Assembly: GCF_029968035.1 (NCBI RefSeq)
Contig: NZ_JASCIQ010000061.1
Span: forward strand, 1-34,015
Reading direction: 5' to 3'
From: Streptomyces cavernicola
GTDB lineage: Bacteria > Actinomycetota > Actinomycetes > Streptomycetales > Streptomycetaceae
DNA length: 34,015 bases
The position numbers and the translations under genes were made by a program. The notes below the pieces were generated by a model. That model had not been told where the DNA came from. It searched no databases and worked only from the letters and a program-made list of their open reading frames with translations. Position 1 is the first letter of the stretch; each line of letters opens with the position of its first letter. Below, one piece after another: positions 15,792-23,621 of this stretch.

Positions 15792-16051
15792 TCGGCTCGG
15801 CTCAGGTCGACCGTTCCCTGCTGTCGTCCAGCGCACCGTCGTCGCCCTCCGGCCTCGTCCTCAAGCGCCGGACGGGCTGAATTTGGCCTCGCTCTCCGGA
15901 GCCGGGCGGGCTGCATTCGGGCTCGCCCTCAAGTGCCGTACGGCGGACTGGACTTGGCCCCCTGGCCAGTGAGCAGCGCCCCACCGAAACGCACCGCAAC
16001 GCGAACCGCGAAGCACGCCGCACTGCACCGCAACCGCACCAGGAGCCGCCG
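15792..16051. repeat. Repeat-bearing gap R4
   Basis: Holds degenerate copies of the repeat family: TCCTCAAGCGCCGGACGGGC at about 15858 and a decayed copy with CCCTCAAGTGCCGTACGGCG near 15930, each followed by a (g)gactgga/gctgaat-like tail. No gene or clear promoter was seen. The AGGAG ribosome binding site of the next gene lies at its end. Confidence 0.6.
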
Positions 16052-16996
16052 ATGCCGACCCTCCTTCCCCGTCGTGCTGCCGTGTTCGGGCTCTGTCTGG
16101 CGGTGGCCGGGCTGTTCGCGCTGCCCGGGGCGTCCTCGTACGCCGCCGACGGTGACTGGGCGCTCGCGCCCGTCGCGAGCGGCGGCGGGGGGAGTCGGCC
16201 GTACTTCTATCTGGAGGGCGCGCCCGGCGCCGTGCTGCAGGACACGGTGACGGTGACCAACCCGGGCGACTCCGCGCGCACCGTGCGCCTGCGCGGGGCC
16301 GACGCCGGCAACGAGGCCGACGGGTCCTTCGAGATCGAGGCCGACGGGAAGTCGCGGGACGGCGGGGCCTGGATCCGGCTCGCCGAGCGGAAGGTGACCG
16401 TGCCGCCGCGCACCCGGGCCGAGGTGCCGTTCACCGTGACCGTGCCCGAGGGGGCGGCGCCCGGCGACCACCCGGCGGCGATCGTGGCGAGCGGCGCGGG
16501 CCGCAGTGCGGGCGTACGGCTGCATCTGCGGGTCGGCGGGCCCACCCTGTCCGCGCTCACCGTGGAGCGGGTGCGGCTCGCGGACGACGGGCGGCTCATC
16601 TCGTACGACCTGGTGAACCGGGGCAACACCGTGCTCGCGCCGCGCCTCGCGGTGCGGGCCGACGGGCTGTTCGGGACGGCGCTCGACCGGGCCCCGCGCA
16701 CCCTGCCCGTCGAGCTGCAGCCCGGACGCCGGGTCACGCTCACCGAGCCCTGGCCGGACGCCCCGGGCCTCGACTCGGTCGACGTCCGGCTCACGGTGAC
16801 GGCGGCGGGCGGCGCCCGGGACACGGGCCTCGCCTCGGCCACGTTCGTGCCGTGGGGCGCTCTGACGGGGGTGGTCGGCGGGCTCCTCGCGGTCGCCGCG
16901 GGCGGGCGCCTGGTGCGCGGGCGACTTCGGGGGAGCGGGCGCGGCGAGGCCGAACAGCAGCGTACGGAACGTGAGTTGACGGGAGCGGCGACGTGA
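16052..16996 (+). CDS. DUF916-like exported membrane-anchored protein
   Basis: 314 aa. Signal peptide (ALPGASSYA-ADG), then an extracellular region of two beta-rich domains. The first (residues about 32-150) has PYFYLEGAPGAVLQDTVTVT, AWIRLAERKVTVPPRTRAEV and VPEGAAPGDHPAAIVASG; this matches the pattern of DUF916, the peptidoglycan-binding part of WxL-interacting proteins. The second (about 155-265) resembles the partner domain DUF3324. A transmembrane segment (residues about 270-290) and a basic cytoplasmic tail follow. AGGAG precedes the ATG. The stop overlaps the next gene (GTGA). The family assignment is by eye and needs a profile search. Confidence 0.75.
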   Translation: MPTLLPRRAAVFGLCLAVAGLFALPGASSYAADGDWALAPVASGGGGSRPYFYLEGAPGAVLQDTVTVTNPGDSARTVRLRGADAGNEADGSFEIEADGKSRDGGAWIRLAERKVTVPPRTRAEVPFTVTVPEGAAPGDHPAAIVASGAGRSAGVRLHLRVGGPTLSALTVERVRLADDGRLISYDLVNRGNTVLAPRLAVRADGLFGTALDRAPRTLPVELQPGRRVTLTEPWPDAPGLDSVDVRLTVTAAGGARDTGLASATFVPWGALTGVVGGLLAVAAGGRLVRGRLRGSGRGEAEQQRTERELTGAAT

Positions 16997-18168
16997 TCGG
17001 CAAGGCGAGCAGCACGACCATCACCACCCTCACGAGCATCCGGGCTGTGATCCTCGCGGTGGCGGCCGCGGCGGCACTCGTACTGGCCGCGCCGCCCGCA
17101 CCCGCGCCCGCGGCGGAGCGGACCGCGGACGGGCCCACCGTCGAACTGTCCGAGCAGCAGGCGGGCAAGGGCGGCAGCATCACCGTCTCCGGCGAGGACT
17201 GGCGGCCGAAGGCGCTCCTGATGCTGCTGATCTGCGGGCAGGCCCAGGGCGACGCCGAGCCCGTCGGCGGCACCAACTCCTGCGCCAACGCCGAGGGCCG
17301 CGCCGTCACGACCGACGGGGACGGCTCGTTCCGGAAGCGGCTGCCGGTCGCCGAGCCGCCCGTGGCCTGCCCCTGTGTGGTCCGGGTGGCCACCGTGACC
17401 GGTGAGAAGGCCGCCGCGCAGGCCGAGTTCACCGTGGCCGGGCACCCGGTGAAGGAGGTGCCCGAGCAGCCGGCCGGCGGCAAGCTCGCGGTCCTCGCCT
17501 CGACCCGGCTCGAAGGCTCCAGCAACGTCCTGACCTGGTTCGGCGCGCCCGCGAGCCGCACCCTCGTGGCGACGGTCGGCAACCTCGGCTCGGCGCCCGT
17601 GAAGGACCCGGTGTTCAAGGTCGGCACCGCGCACGGCGTGTTCGCCCCGCAGTGGGAGGAGCAGCAGTGGCGCGGCACCCTCGCGCCCGGCAAGAAGGCC
17701 CAGGTCAAGCTGCAGGTCCAGCTCGATCCGGGCGCGTACGGCGACTACGCGGTCTCGCTGCGGTACGGCGGCAAGGTGCTCGCCGAGCAGCCCTGGGACG
17801 TGGGCCGGCCCTGGGGCGTGACGCTGTTCTGGATCCTGCTGTGCCTGGTCGTGCCCGCGGCGGTGTTCCGGATCGGCATGGCGGTCGTCGACCGGGTGCG
17901 GCCGCGCGCCGCGCGCTCCGGCGGCCACCGGGCCCGCCGCGTAAGGGAGTTGACGCAGGCGCGGCTCTCCGGCGGGAGGGCCCGGAAGCGGACCCCGCGC
18001 GGGGCCGCGGCGGCCGGGGCCGAGGCGGCGGCCGAGCGTACGAACACCACCACGGCCACGCTGCCGTGGTTCACCCCGGACTCCGCTCCGGGAGCACCAG
18101 GAGCACCGCACCTGCTCTCCGCACCGCAAGAGGACCGACCGACGGCACCAGGGAAGGGAAACACGTGA
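16993..18168 (+). CDS. Exported membrane protein with neocarzinostatin-like domain
   Basis: 391 aa. An N-terminal hydrophobic export signal ends near PAPAAERTA. Residues about 45-155 look like the neocarzinostatin-type beta sandwich: GGSITVSGEDWRP, an ICG...NSC cysteine pair, VTTDGDGSF, and PVACPCVVRVAT with a second cysteine pair. A second beta domain (about 165-270) contains SRTLVATVGNLGSAPVKDPV and GTLAPGKKAQVKLQVQLDPG. One transmembrane helix (WGVTLFWILLCLVVPAAVF) and a basic, Ala-rich cytoplasmic tail of about 95 residues follow. The GTG start overlaps the upstream stop. The domain alone does not imply enediyne binding; here it is probably a structural surface module. Confidence 0.75.
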   Translation: MIGKASSTTITTLTSIRAVILAVAAAAALVLAAPPAPAPAAERTADGPTVELSEQQAGKGGSITVSGEDWRPKALLMLLICGQAQGDAEPVGGTNSCANAEGRAVTTDGDGSFRKRLPVAEPPVACPCVVRVATVTGEKAAAQAEFTVAGHPVKEVPEQPAGGKLAVLASTRLEGSSNVLTWFGAPASRTLVATVGNLGSAPVKDPVFKVGTAHGVFAPQWEEQQWRGTLAPGKKAQVKLQVQLDPGAYGDYAVSLRYGGKVLAEQPWDVGRPWGVTLFWILLCLVVPAAVFRIGMAVVDRVRPRAARSGGHRARRVRELTQARLSGGRARKRTPRGAAAAGAEAAAERTNTTTATLPWFTPDSAPGAPGAPHLLSAPQEDRPTAPGKGNT

Positions 18169-19571
18169 TCACTCAACGGAGAGCGAGTGCGCTCGGTGTC
18201 GCGCTGATGCTCAGCGGCGCGGGGCTCGTGCTCGCCGCGAGTCCGGCGCAGGCCGCCGAGACCGCGTACAAGACCGAGTGCGTTCCGCCGGCGATCTCCG
18301 GCATGGATCCGGTGCACGGCACGACGAAGGTGGAGATCAAGGCGCCCGCCGAGGCGAAGGTCGGCGACGAGGTCGAGGTGGTGTGGAAGACCACGCAGGC
18401 CGCGTCCAAGAACCCCGACGTCATCGACCTGCAGGAGAACACCGTCAAGCCGAGCGGCACCGTCAAGGTCGCGGGCGGCCAGACCGAGGACCTCGCCGTG
18501 GAGGGCGAGCGGAAGAACCCGCCCATCAAGAAGGGCGACCCGATGGTGCTCTCCGACATGAAGGGCACGCTGAAGCTGACGGCGCCCGGAGAGATCACGC
18601 TGACCCCGGACGCGTACAACATCAACGTCAGCAAGCCGGTCTCCACGGACACCAAGTGCACCCCCGAGGAGGACGTGAAGTCGGCCGCGACGATCAAGGT
18701 CTCGGGCGGCGGTCCCGGCGGCGGCCTGCCGACCGGTGTGCCGACCGGAATCCCGACGGGCCTGCCGACGGGCGTCCCGACCGGCGTCCCGACCGGGCTC
18801 CCCACGGGCGGCGCGGCGGGCGGCGGTGACGCGGGCGGCTCCGACTCCGGTGGCTCGGACTCGGGCGGTTCGGACTCCGGCGGTTCGGATACGGGCGGCT
18901 CCTCCGGCGGTTCGACGGGCGGCGGGAGCGGCCAGGCGGACTTCAAGGGCAAGGAGGTCCAGATCCCGTACGAGTGCAAGACGCCGATCGGCGACAAGGA
19001 AGCGACCTCGCCGGTGCAGATCGACGCGGCGAAGAGCGGCGAGAACTTCGACCTCACCGTGAAGTTCAAGAAGTCCGTGATGGACAGCCCCGCCGACATC
19101 CCGAAGGACTCGGTGAAGCCCTCGATGGAGGTCGAGCTCGGCGGCGCCGACAAGGGCACCGTGCACGTGGAGGGCCCGACCAACAAGGAGCCCATCAAGT
19201 CCGGGGACCCGATCGAGATCCCCGACCTGAAGGGCACGTACAAGCCGGGCGCGGACGGCAAGTCCACACTGTCGCCGGGCGTACTCACCGTGAAGGCCCT
19301 GGGCACGACGACCACCTGCACCCCGGCCAGGACGGAGGTCTCCCTGGAGCTGGACACGGCCGCCCAGCCGGGCGGTGCGGCGGGCGGCTCGGGCTCGGGT
19401 TCGGCGGGCGGCTCGGCCGGCGGTTCGTCCGGCGGCCTCGCGGAGACCGGCGCGAGCGACGACGGCGCCCTGCGCGCGCTCGGCCTGGTCGCAGGCACGG
19501 TGATCCTGCTCGGCGGCGCGGTCTTCACCTTCATGCCGCGCCGCCTGGCCTTCGGCGGCCGCAGGCGCTGA
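18165..19571 (+). CDS. LAXTG-type surface protein with duplicated two-cysteine domain
   Basis: 468 aa. Signal peptide (LVLAASPAQA-AET). Domain 1 (residues about 28-180) runs from YKTECVPP to TKCTPEE; domain 2 (about 262-410) runs from YECKTPIGDK to TTTCTPA and is close to the single domain of the LPQTG protein. Between them are seven (L/V/I)PTG repeats (residues 188-215) and GGSDSGG repeats, a flexible wall-spanning linker. LAETG (425-429), a hydrophobic segment and RRLAFGGRRR form a class-E sortase signal like that of long chaplins. The GTG start is coupled to the upstream gene by a GTGA overlap. Function unknown; no sortase gene is in the window. Confidence 0.83.
   Translation: MITQRRASALGVALMLSGAGLVLAASPAQAAETAYKTECVPPAISGMDPVHGTTKVEIKAPAEAKVGDEVEVVWKTTQAASKNPDVIDLQENTVKPSGTVKVAGGQTEDLAVEGERKNPPIKKGDPMVLSDMKGTLKLTAPGEITLTPDAYNINVSKPVSTDTKCTPEEDVKSAATIKVSGGGPGGGLPTGVPTGIPTGLPTGVPTGVPTGLPTGGAAGGGDAGGSDSGGSDSGGSDSGGSDTGGSSGGSTGGGSGQADFKGKEVQIPYECKTPIGDKEATSPVQIDAAKSGENFDLTVKFKKSVMDSPADIPKDSVKPSMEVELGGADKGTVHVEGPTNKEPIKSGDPIEIPDLKGTYKPGADGKSTLSPGVLTVKALGTTTTCTPARTEVSLELDTAAQPGGAAGGSGSGSAGGSAGGSSGGLAETGASDDGALRALGLVAGTVILLGGAVFTFMPRRLAFGGRRR
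18726..18905 (+). repeat. In-frame tandem repeats encoding the LAETG protein linker
   Basis: Seven 12-bp units encoding x-P-T-G are followed by about five 15-bp units encoding G-G-S-D-S/T. Codons vary between units, so the array is old or kept by selection on the protein. Confidence 0.85.
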
Positions 19572-19594
19572 GCCGTAGGCGCTGAACCAGCCAT

Positions 19595-19639
19595 GACTCG
19601 CGGGCGGGCCGCCCGACTCCCTCGGCGCGCCCGCGAGTC
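19595..19639. terminator. Terminator between convergent LAETG and esterase genes
   Basis: GACTCGCGGGCG (19595-19606) pairs perfectly over 12 bp with CGCCCGCGAGTC (19628-19639); the inner part GGGCCGCCC can form a small extra stem. No T-tract. Confidence 0.75.
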
Positions 19640-19656
19640 CGTGCGTACGGAGCGTC

Positions 19657-19686
19657 GCGGAACATTGCGGAACATTGCGGAACGTT
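19657..19686. repeat. Three tandem 10-bp units before the esterase 3' end
   Basis: GCGGAACATT, GCGGAACATT, GCGGAACGTT, direct tandem repeat beginning 18 bp after the terminator and ending 15 bp before the esterase stop codon. Confidence 0.9.
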
Positions 19687-19700
19687 TCTGCGCGGGTCGC

Positions 19701-20531
19701 TCAGGCGTGGGCGCGTAGCCAGCGCAGCACCGAGCGGCGCACCCCGCTGTCGTCCAGGAGCCGCGCCCCGTGCGCGTCGCCGAGCACGATGCGGGTCCTG
19801 GTGTCGGTGCTCCCGGCGACGCTCTGGGCGACGGCCAGGTCGTGCGAGTGGGACGCGGGCACGAAGTCCTCGGCGGAGTGCACCAGGAACAGCGGTGCGT
19901 CCTGCTCGCCGGAGGCGTGCGTGCGGGCCGCCATGTCGGCCCAGCGCAACCAGCAGCGGCGGCCCTCGTGCTCCGGGTCGCAGCCCGCGAGCCTGCGGGC
20001 CTCCCGGCGCAGCCGGCGCTGGTGCTCGTCGGCGTCCTCGCGGGCCCCGTCGACCCAGGCGCGGAACGGCGTGGCCACCGGCGAGAGCGCGACGACCCCG
20101 CGGACGCGGGTGGCGCCCGCCCCGTAGGTGGCGGCCACGGTGGCGATCTGGCCGCCGGCCGAGGAACCGAGGAGCAGCGGGCGGTCGCCGCCGTTGCGGT
20201 CGGCGACCCAGCGGAGCGCGGCGAGGGCATCCTCGCGCTGGGCGTCCCAGGGGGCGTCGGAGTTGAGGCGGTAGTCGGTGTCGTACACCCGGAAGCCGCG
20301 CTCGGCGAACCAGCTCGCCCAGTCGCTCCAGTCGGTGTCGTCGGCCCAGAAACCACCGTGCAGGATCACGAGGGCGGGGCCCTTCGTGCCGTACACCGTG
20401 ACGGTCTGGCGGGGGTGCGGTCCGTACGAGTAGCCCCTGACCACCACAGGGCCGGGGGCCGCCTGGACGGCGACGGAACTTCCGGACAGCAGCGCCCCGC
20501 AGACGAGGAGGGCGAGCAAGGCACGGCGCAT
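19701..20531 (-). CDS. Secreted alpha/beta-hydrolase (esterase/lipase-like)
   Basis: 276 aa. A signal peptide (MRRALLALLVCGALL, cleavage near VQA-APG) directs export; the Cys in the h-region is not a clear lipobox. HGGFW (residues 58-62) is the oxyanion-hole motif of the HSL/carboxylesterase group. G122-S-S124-A-G126 is the nucleophile elbow, with D222 (SAEDFVP) and H254 (GDAHG) completing a plausible catalytic triad. The mature region has two cysteines (residues 184 and 193) that may form a disulfide. The ribosome binding site is weak. Substrate unknown. It converges on the surface-protein genes and is followed upstream by two strong terminators, so it is probably monocistronic. Confidence 0.87.
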   Translation of the reverse strand: MRRALLALLVCGALLSGSSVAVQAAPGPVVVRGYSYGPHPRQTVTVYGTKGPALVILHGGFWADDTDWSDWASWFAERGFRVYDTDYRLNSDAPWDAQREDALAALRWVADRNGGDRPLLLGSSAGGQIATVAATYGAGATRVRGVVALSPVATPFRAWVDGAREDADEHQRRLRREARRLAGCDPEHEGRRCWLRWADMAARTHASGEQDAPLFLVHSAEDFVPASHSHDLAVAQSVAGSTDTRTRIVLGDAHGARLLDDSGVRRSVLRWLRAHA

Positions 20532-20579
20532 GGCGTGATGCTGCCCCTCGGCGGGGCCGGATTAGGCCGAAAACGGTGC

Positions 20580-20611
20580 AGGGCCACCGCACCGAGTGGT
20601 GCGGTGGCCCT
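20580..20611. terminator. Perfect 14-bp hairpin
   Basis: AGGGCCACCGCACC-gagt-GGTGCGGTGGCCCT, a fully paired stem with tetraloop in the gap between the esterase start and the POT transporter stop. With the next hairpin it forms a double terminator for the transporter, which is transcribed toward it. Confidence 0.75.
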
Positions 20612-20668
20612 CCGTTCGACCCACAGCAGCGGTGTGTGACGTCGTCCGGGGCACGGCGGAGAAGCAGC

Positions 20669-20705
20669 GAAGGGCCCCGGAGCGCATTCCGCTCCGGGGC
20701 CCTTC
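20669..20705. terminator. Perfect 16-bp terminator hairpin of the POT transporter
   Basis: GAAGGGCCCCGGAGCG-cattc-CGCTCCGGGGCCCTTC, fully paired, 28 bp beyond the transporter stop codon. Confidence 0.85.
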
Positions 20706-20732
20706 GGCCGTACGGCTACCGTGCGTGAGACG

Positions 20733-22241
20733 TCAGTTGACGCCGCCCATCAGCGCTCGGATCTTCTTCGACGCGAGCATGAAGGAGACACCGGCGAGGG
20801 CCGCGATGATCGCCCACATCGTGTAGTACGCGGCGTCGCCCATCGGGGCGTTGAGCTTCACGGCCCAGCCGTTGAGCGCGTTGCCGGTGGCGGTGGCGAG
20901 GAACCACAGACCCATGATCTGGCTCAGGAACTGAGCCGGAGCCAGCTTGGTCGAGAGGGACAGGCCGACCGGGGACAGACACAGCTCACCGAGCGTCTGC
21001 ACGAGGTACACGCCGAGCAGCCAGAAGACGGTGACCTTGCCGGACTCGCTGTTCGCGGCGGCCGCGCCGGCGAGGGCCATGAGCCCGAACGAGCCGCCGA
21101 TGAGCAGCATCGCGAGGGAGAACTTCATGACGGTGCTGGGCTCGCGGTTCCGCTTGGCGAGCCAGACCCAGAGCGACGCGAAGATCGGGGCGAGGATGAT
21201 GATCCAGGCCGGGTTGGCGGACTGCAGCCAGCTCGCCGGGAACTCCCAGCCGCCGATCATGCGGTCCGTCTTGCCGTTCGCGAACAGGTTCAGCATCGAA
21301 CCGGACTGGTCGTAGATCATCCAGAACAGCACGGCGGTGATGAAGAACCACATGAACGCGTGGATCTTCGGGCGCTCCTCGGCCGTCATGGACGGGCTGC
21401 GGAACATCGTGGCGAAGTAGAGGATCGGGATGACCACGCCGAGGACGGCCATGACGTTCACGACGTGCTCGATGTCGAAGGTGCCGAGCACCACGTCCGC
21501 GAGGACGGCGACGATCGCGATGCCGCCCCACAGCAGCACCTTGCGGAGCACCGAGCGGCGCTCCTCGGGGGTGGCCGGGGTGGGCGGAAGCTTGCCGACG
21601 TCGCCGAGGTGACGGCCGCCGATGACGTACTGCACCAGCGCCAGGGTCATACCGATACCGGCGACGGCGAAGCCGAGGTGCCAGTTGACCTTCTCGCCCA
21701 GGGTGCCGACGACCAGCGGAGCGGCGAGGGCGCCGACGTTGATCGACATGTAGAAGAGCGTGAAGCCCGCGTCCCGGCGCGCGCTGTCGGCGCCGGAGTA
21801 GAGGCCGCCGACCATGGCCGAGATGTTCGGCTTGAGCAGACCCGTGCCGAGGGCGATGAGCAGCAGGCCGACGAAGAACATCGCGTTGTTCGGAATGGCG
21901 AGCACGAAGTGGCCCGCAGCGATGATGATGCCGCCGACGAGGACTGCCTTACGGGCGCCCCAGAGGCGGTCGGCGACCCAGCCACCCGGCATGGCGAGCA
22001 TGTAGACGAGCGCGTTGTACACGCCGTAGATCGCGGCTGCGAGGGTCTCGCGGCCCTCGAGCGGTCCGTCGAGGACGGCCGCCACCAGGTAGAGAGTGAG
22101 GATGCCGCGCATTCCGTACCAGGAAAAGCGCTCCCACATCTCGGTCATGAAGAGAGTGGCCAGGCCGCGGGGGTGGCCGAAGAAGGTCTTCTCGGAGCCG
22201 GGTGCGGTACCGGCCGAGTCCTTCGTCAGGCTGGACGCCAT
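20733..22241 (-). CDS. POT/PTR2-family proton-coupled peptide transporter
   Basis: Inner-membrane di/tripeptide-proton symporter of 502 aa with about fourteen hydrophobic segments. TEMWERFSWYGMRGIL in TM1 is the POT signature (ExxERFxxYG), and GGWVADRLWGARKAVLVGG and GLLKPNISAMVGGLY are the usual PTR2 blocks. The C-terminal third (LVQTLGELCLSPVGLSLSTK) includes the family's conserved Glu in TM10. I chose the ATG at 22239-22241 because AAGGA lies 6-7 nt upstream; the frame extends 14 codons further without support. It is flanked downstream by two terminators and upstream by a 450-bp gap shared with a divergent response regulator, which might control it. Confidence 0.93.
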   Translation of the reverse strand: MASSLTKDSAGTAPGSEKTFFGHPRGLATLFMTEMWERFSWYGMRGILTLYLVAAVLDGPLEGRETLAAAIYGVYNALVYMLAMPGGWVADRLWGARKAVLVGGIIIAAGHFVLAIPNNAMFFVGLLLIALGTGLLKPNISAMVGGLYSGADSARRDAGFTLFYMSINVGALAAPLVVGTLGEKVNWHLGFAVAGIGMTLALVQYVIGGRHLGDVGKLPPTPATPEERRSVLRKVLLWGGIAIVAVLADVVLGTFDIEHVVNVMAVLGVVIPILYFATMFRSPSMTAEERPKIHAFMWFFITAVLFWMIYDQSGSMLNLFANGKTDRMIGGWEFPASWLQSANPAWIIILAPIFASLWVWLAKRNREPSTVMKFSLAMLLIGGSFGLMALAGAAAANSESGKVTVFWLLGVYLVQTLGELCLSPVGLSLSTKLAPAQFLSQIMGLWFLATATGNALNGWAVKLNAPMGDAAYYTMWAIIAALAGVSFMLASKKIRALMGGVN

Positions 22242-22695
22242 GGGTGTTCCTTCTACGCTCGGGGAAGCGCCGCGCAAGCGCACGCGCGCCCGGGTGGGGG
22301 GTGGCCGGCACAGCGCGCTTGCACGCGGTCCGACTACAGGTCAATCACTAGCTGCAGCCCCAGTCGCATCACCAGCTGAGGACTGCGGAGTTCAGTCCAC
22401 GTACAGAGCGGATGCGAGGCGGAGTCGAACTCCGGAATTTCCGCAATGTACGCAAGGGCGTTGACACTCCATTACGGCACGCTAACGCGGGCTATGGAAG
22501 GCCTTGAGAGATGGATCACAGGGATCCATGGAACCATGGCCACCGATTCGAAGGTAGTACAAGGGCTTTTCGTACGGAGCCTTGGCGTCGAAAGAACCGC
22601 GTCCGGAAGCCGGATTCCGGGCGCCGCTCAACGGACGGCCGGAACCCCTGGGATCCGCCCAAGTCGCAGGTGGGGCGCGGACTACCATCACTCCC
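22242..22695. other. 454-bp divergent regulatory gap
   Basis: Lies between the POT transporter and response regulator starts; no gene was seen. Two small hairpins occur: GGACTG-cggagtt-CAGTCC (22380-22398) and CGGAG-tcgaa-CTCCG (22420-22434), both containing or near CGGAGTT. They could be leader structures or operator half-sites for the transporter. A promoter-like TTGACA at 22461 and a leaderless-type -10 at 22683 face the response regulator. Confidence 0.5.
22461..22488 (+). promoter_or_regulatory. Candidate vegetative promoter upstream of the response regulator
   Basis: TTGACA (22461-22466), 16-bp spacer, TAACGC (22483-22488). The -35 is perfect and the -10 partial. It would give a leader of about 200 nt. 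TACCAT at 22683-22688, 7 nt before the ATG, is an alternative -10 for a leaderless transcript; there is no Shine-Dalgarno. Confidence 0.4.
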
Positions 22696-23382
22696 ATGAC
22701 CCGTGTACTGCTCGCCGAGGACGACGCATCCATCTCGGAGCCGCTGGCCCGCGCCCTACGGCGGGAGGGGTACGAGGTGGAGGTGCGCGAGGACGGGCCG
22801 ACGGCGCTCGACGCAGGGCTGCAGAACGGCGTCGGCGGAGTCGACCTGGTGGTGCTCGACCTCGGACTGCCCGGCATGGACGGCCTGGAGGTCGCCCGTC
22901 GGCTGCGCGCCGAGGGGCACACGATCCCGATCCTGATCCTCACCGCGCGCGCGGACGAGGTGGACACGGTCGTCGGCCTCGACGCCGGCGCCGACGACTA
23001 CGTGACGAAGCCCTTCCGCCTCGCCGAACTCCTCGCCCGGGTCCGGGCCCTGCTCCGTCGCGGCGCCGCCGAGCCGGTCCAGGCCCCCGCCACGCACGGC
23101 GTCCGCATCGACGTCGAGTCGCACCGGGCCTGGATGGGCGAGGAGGAACTCCAGCTCACGGCCAAGGAGTTCGACCTGCTGCGGGTCCTGGTCCGGGACG
23201 CGGGCCGGGTCGTCACCCGCGACCAGCTGATGCGCGAGGTCTGGGACACGACGTGGTGGTCCTCCACCAAGACCCTGGACATGCACATCTCCTGGCTCCG
23301 CAAGAAGCTGGGCGACGACGCGGCCAACCCGAGGTACATCGCGACGGTCCGGGGAGTGGGCTTCCGCTTCGAGAAGAGCTAG
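22696..23382 (+). CDS. OmpR-family response regulator
   Basis: Two-component DNA-binding regulator of 228 aa. The receiver domain (1-120) has the acidic pocket E8-D9-D10, the phospho-acceptor D55 in VVLDLGLPGMDG, the Thr of LILTARAD, and the Lys of TKPFRLAELLARVRALLRR. The winged-helix domain (about 130-225) includes LTAKEFDLLRVLVRDAGRVV, TRDQLMREVWD, and KTLDMHISWLRKKLGDD. The ATG at 22696 starts MTRVLLAEDD, matching family N-termini; upstream in-frame codons are not supported. A sensor kinase gene follows, after a 239-bp gap filled with repeat sequence. The divergent peptide transporter is a possible target. Confidence 0.95.
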   Translation: MTRVLLAEDDASISEPLARALRREGYEVEVREDGPTALDAGLQNGVGGVDLVVLDLGLPGMDGLEVARRLRAEGHTIPILILTARADEVDTVVGLDAGADDYVTKPFRLAELLARVRALLRRGAAEPVQAPATHGVRIDVESHRAWMGEEELQLTAKEFDLLRVLVRDAGRVVTRDQLMREVWDTTWWSSTKTLDMHISWLRKKLGDDAANPRYIATVRGVGFRFEKS

Positions 23383-23621
23383 CGGGGATGCGAGCCCGGC
23401 CAATTTCAGCCCGTCCTGGGGGCACCTCCCAGCGGTAGCTGGGGGAGTTTGAGGACGAGGCCGCAGGCCGATCGAGGGCGCGCGAGTCGAGGCACGAGGA
23501 ACGCTCCGGAACAATGGAAGCCCGTCCGGCGTTTGAGGACGAGCCCGGAGGGCGATCCACGGCGCCCACGTCAACGGCAACAACAAGGTCCACGTAAGAC
23601 AGCGCACCCCTCGGAGAGACC
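23383..23621. repeat. Repeat block R5 between response regulator and kinase
   Basis: Contains the 59-bp module (23401-23459), the inverted near-identical copy of 10850-10908, and a CCCGTCCGGCGTTTGAGGAC core at 23521-23540. No gene was seen. The GGAGAG ribosome binding site of the kinase lies at its end. The repeat interrupts what is normally a tightly spaced operon. Confidence 0.8.

Noticed and set aside
16993..18168. Enediyne apoprotein (antitumour antibiotic binding)
   Set aside because: The domain resembles neocarzinostatin, but the protein is larger, membrane-anchored, and no biosynthetic genes are nearby.
22411..22440. tRNA-like T-arm on the minus strand (GAGTTCGACTCC)
   Set aside because: The loop is 5 nt or the stem incomplete, TTC is misplaced, and no acceptor, D- or anticodon arm can be drawn around it.
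22582..22695. 38-codon N-terminal extension of the response regulator
   Set aside because: OmpR-family proteins begin just before the first beta strand, as with MTRVLLAEDD.
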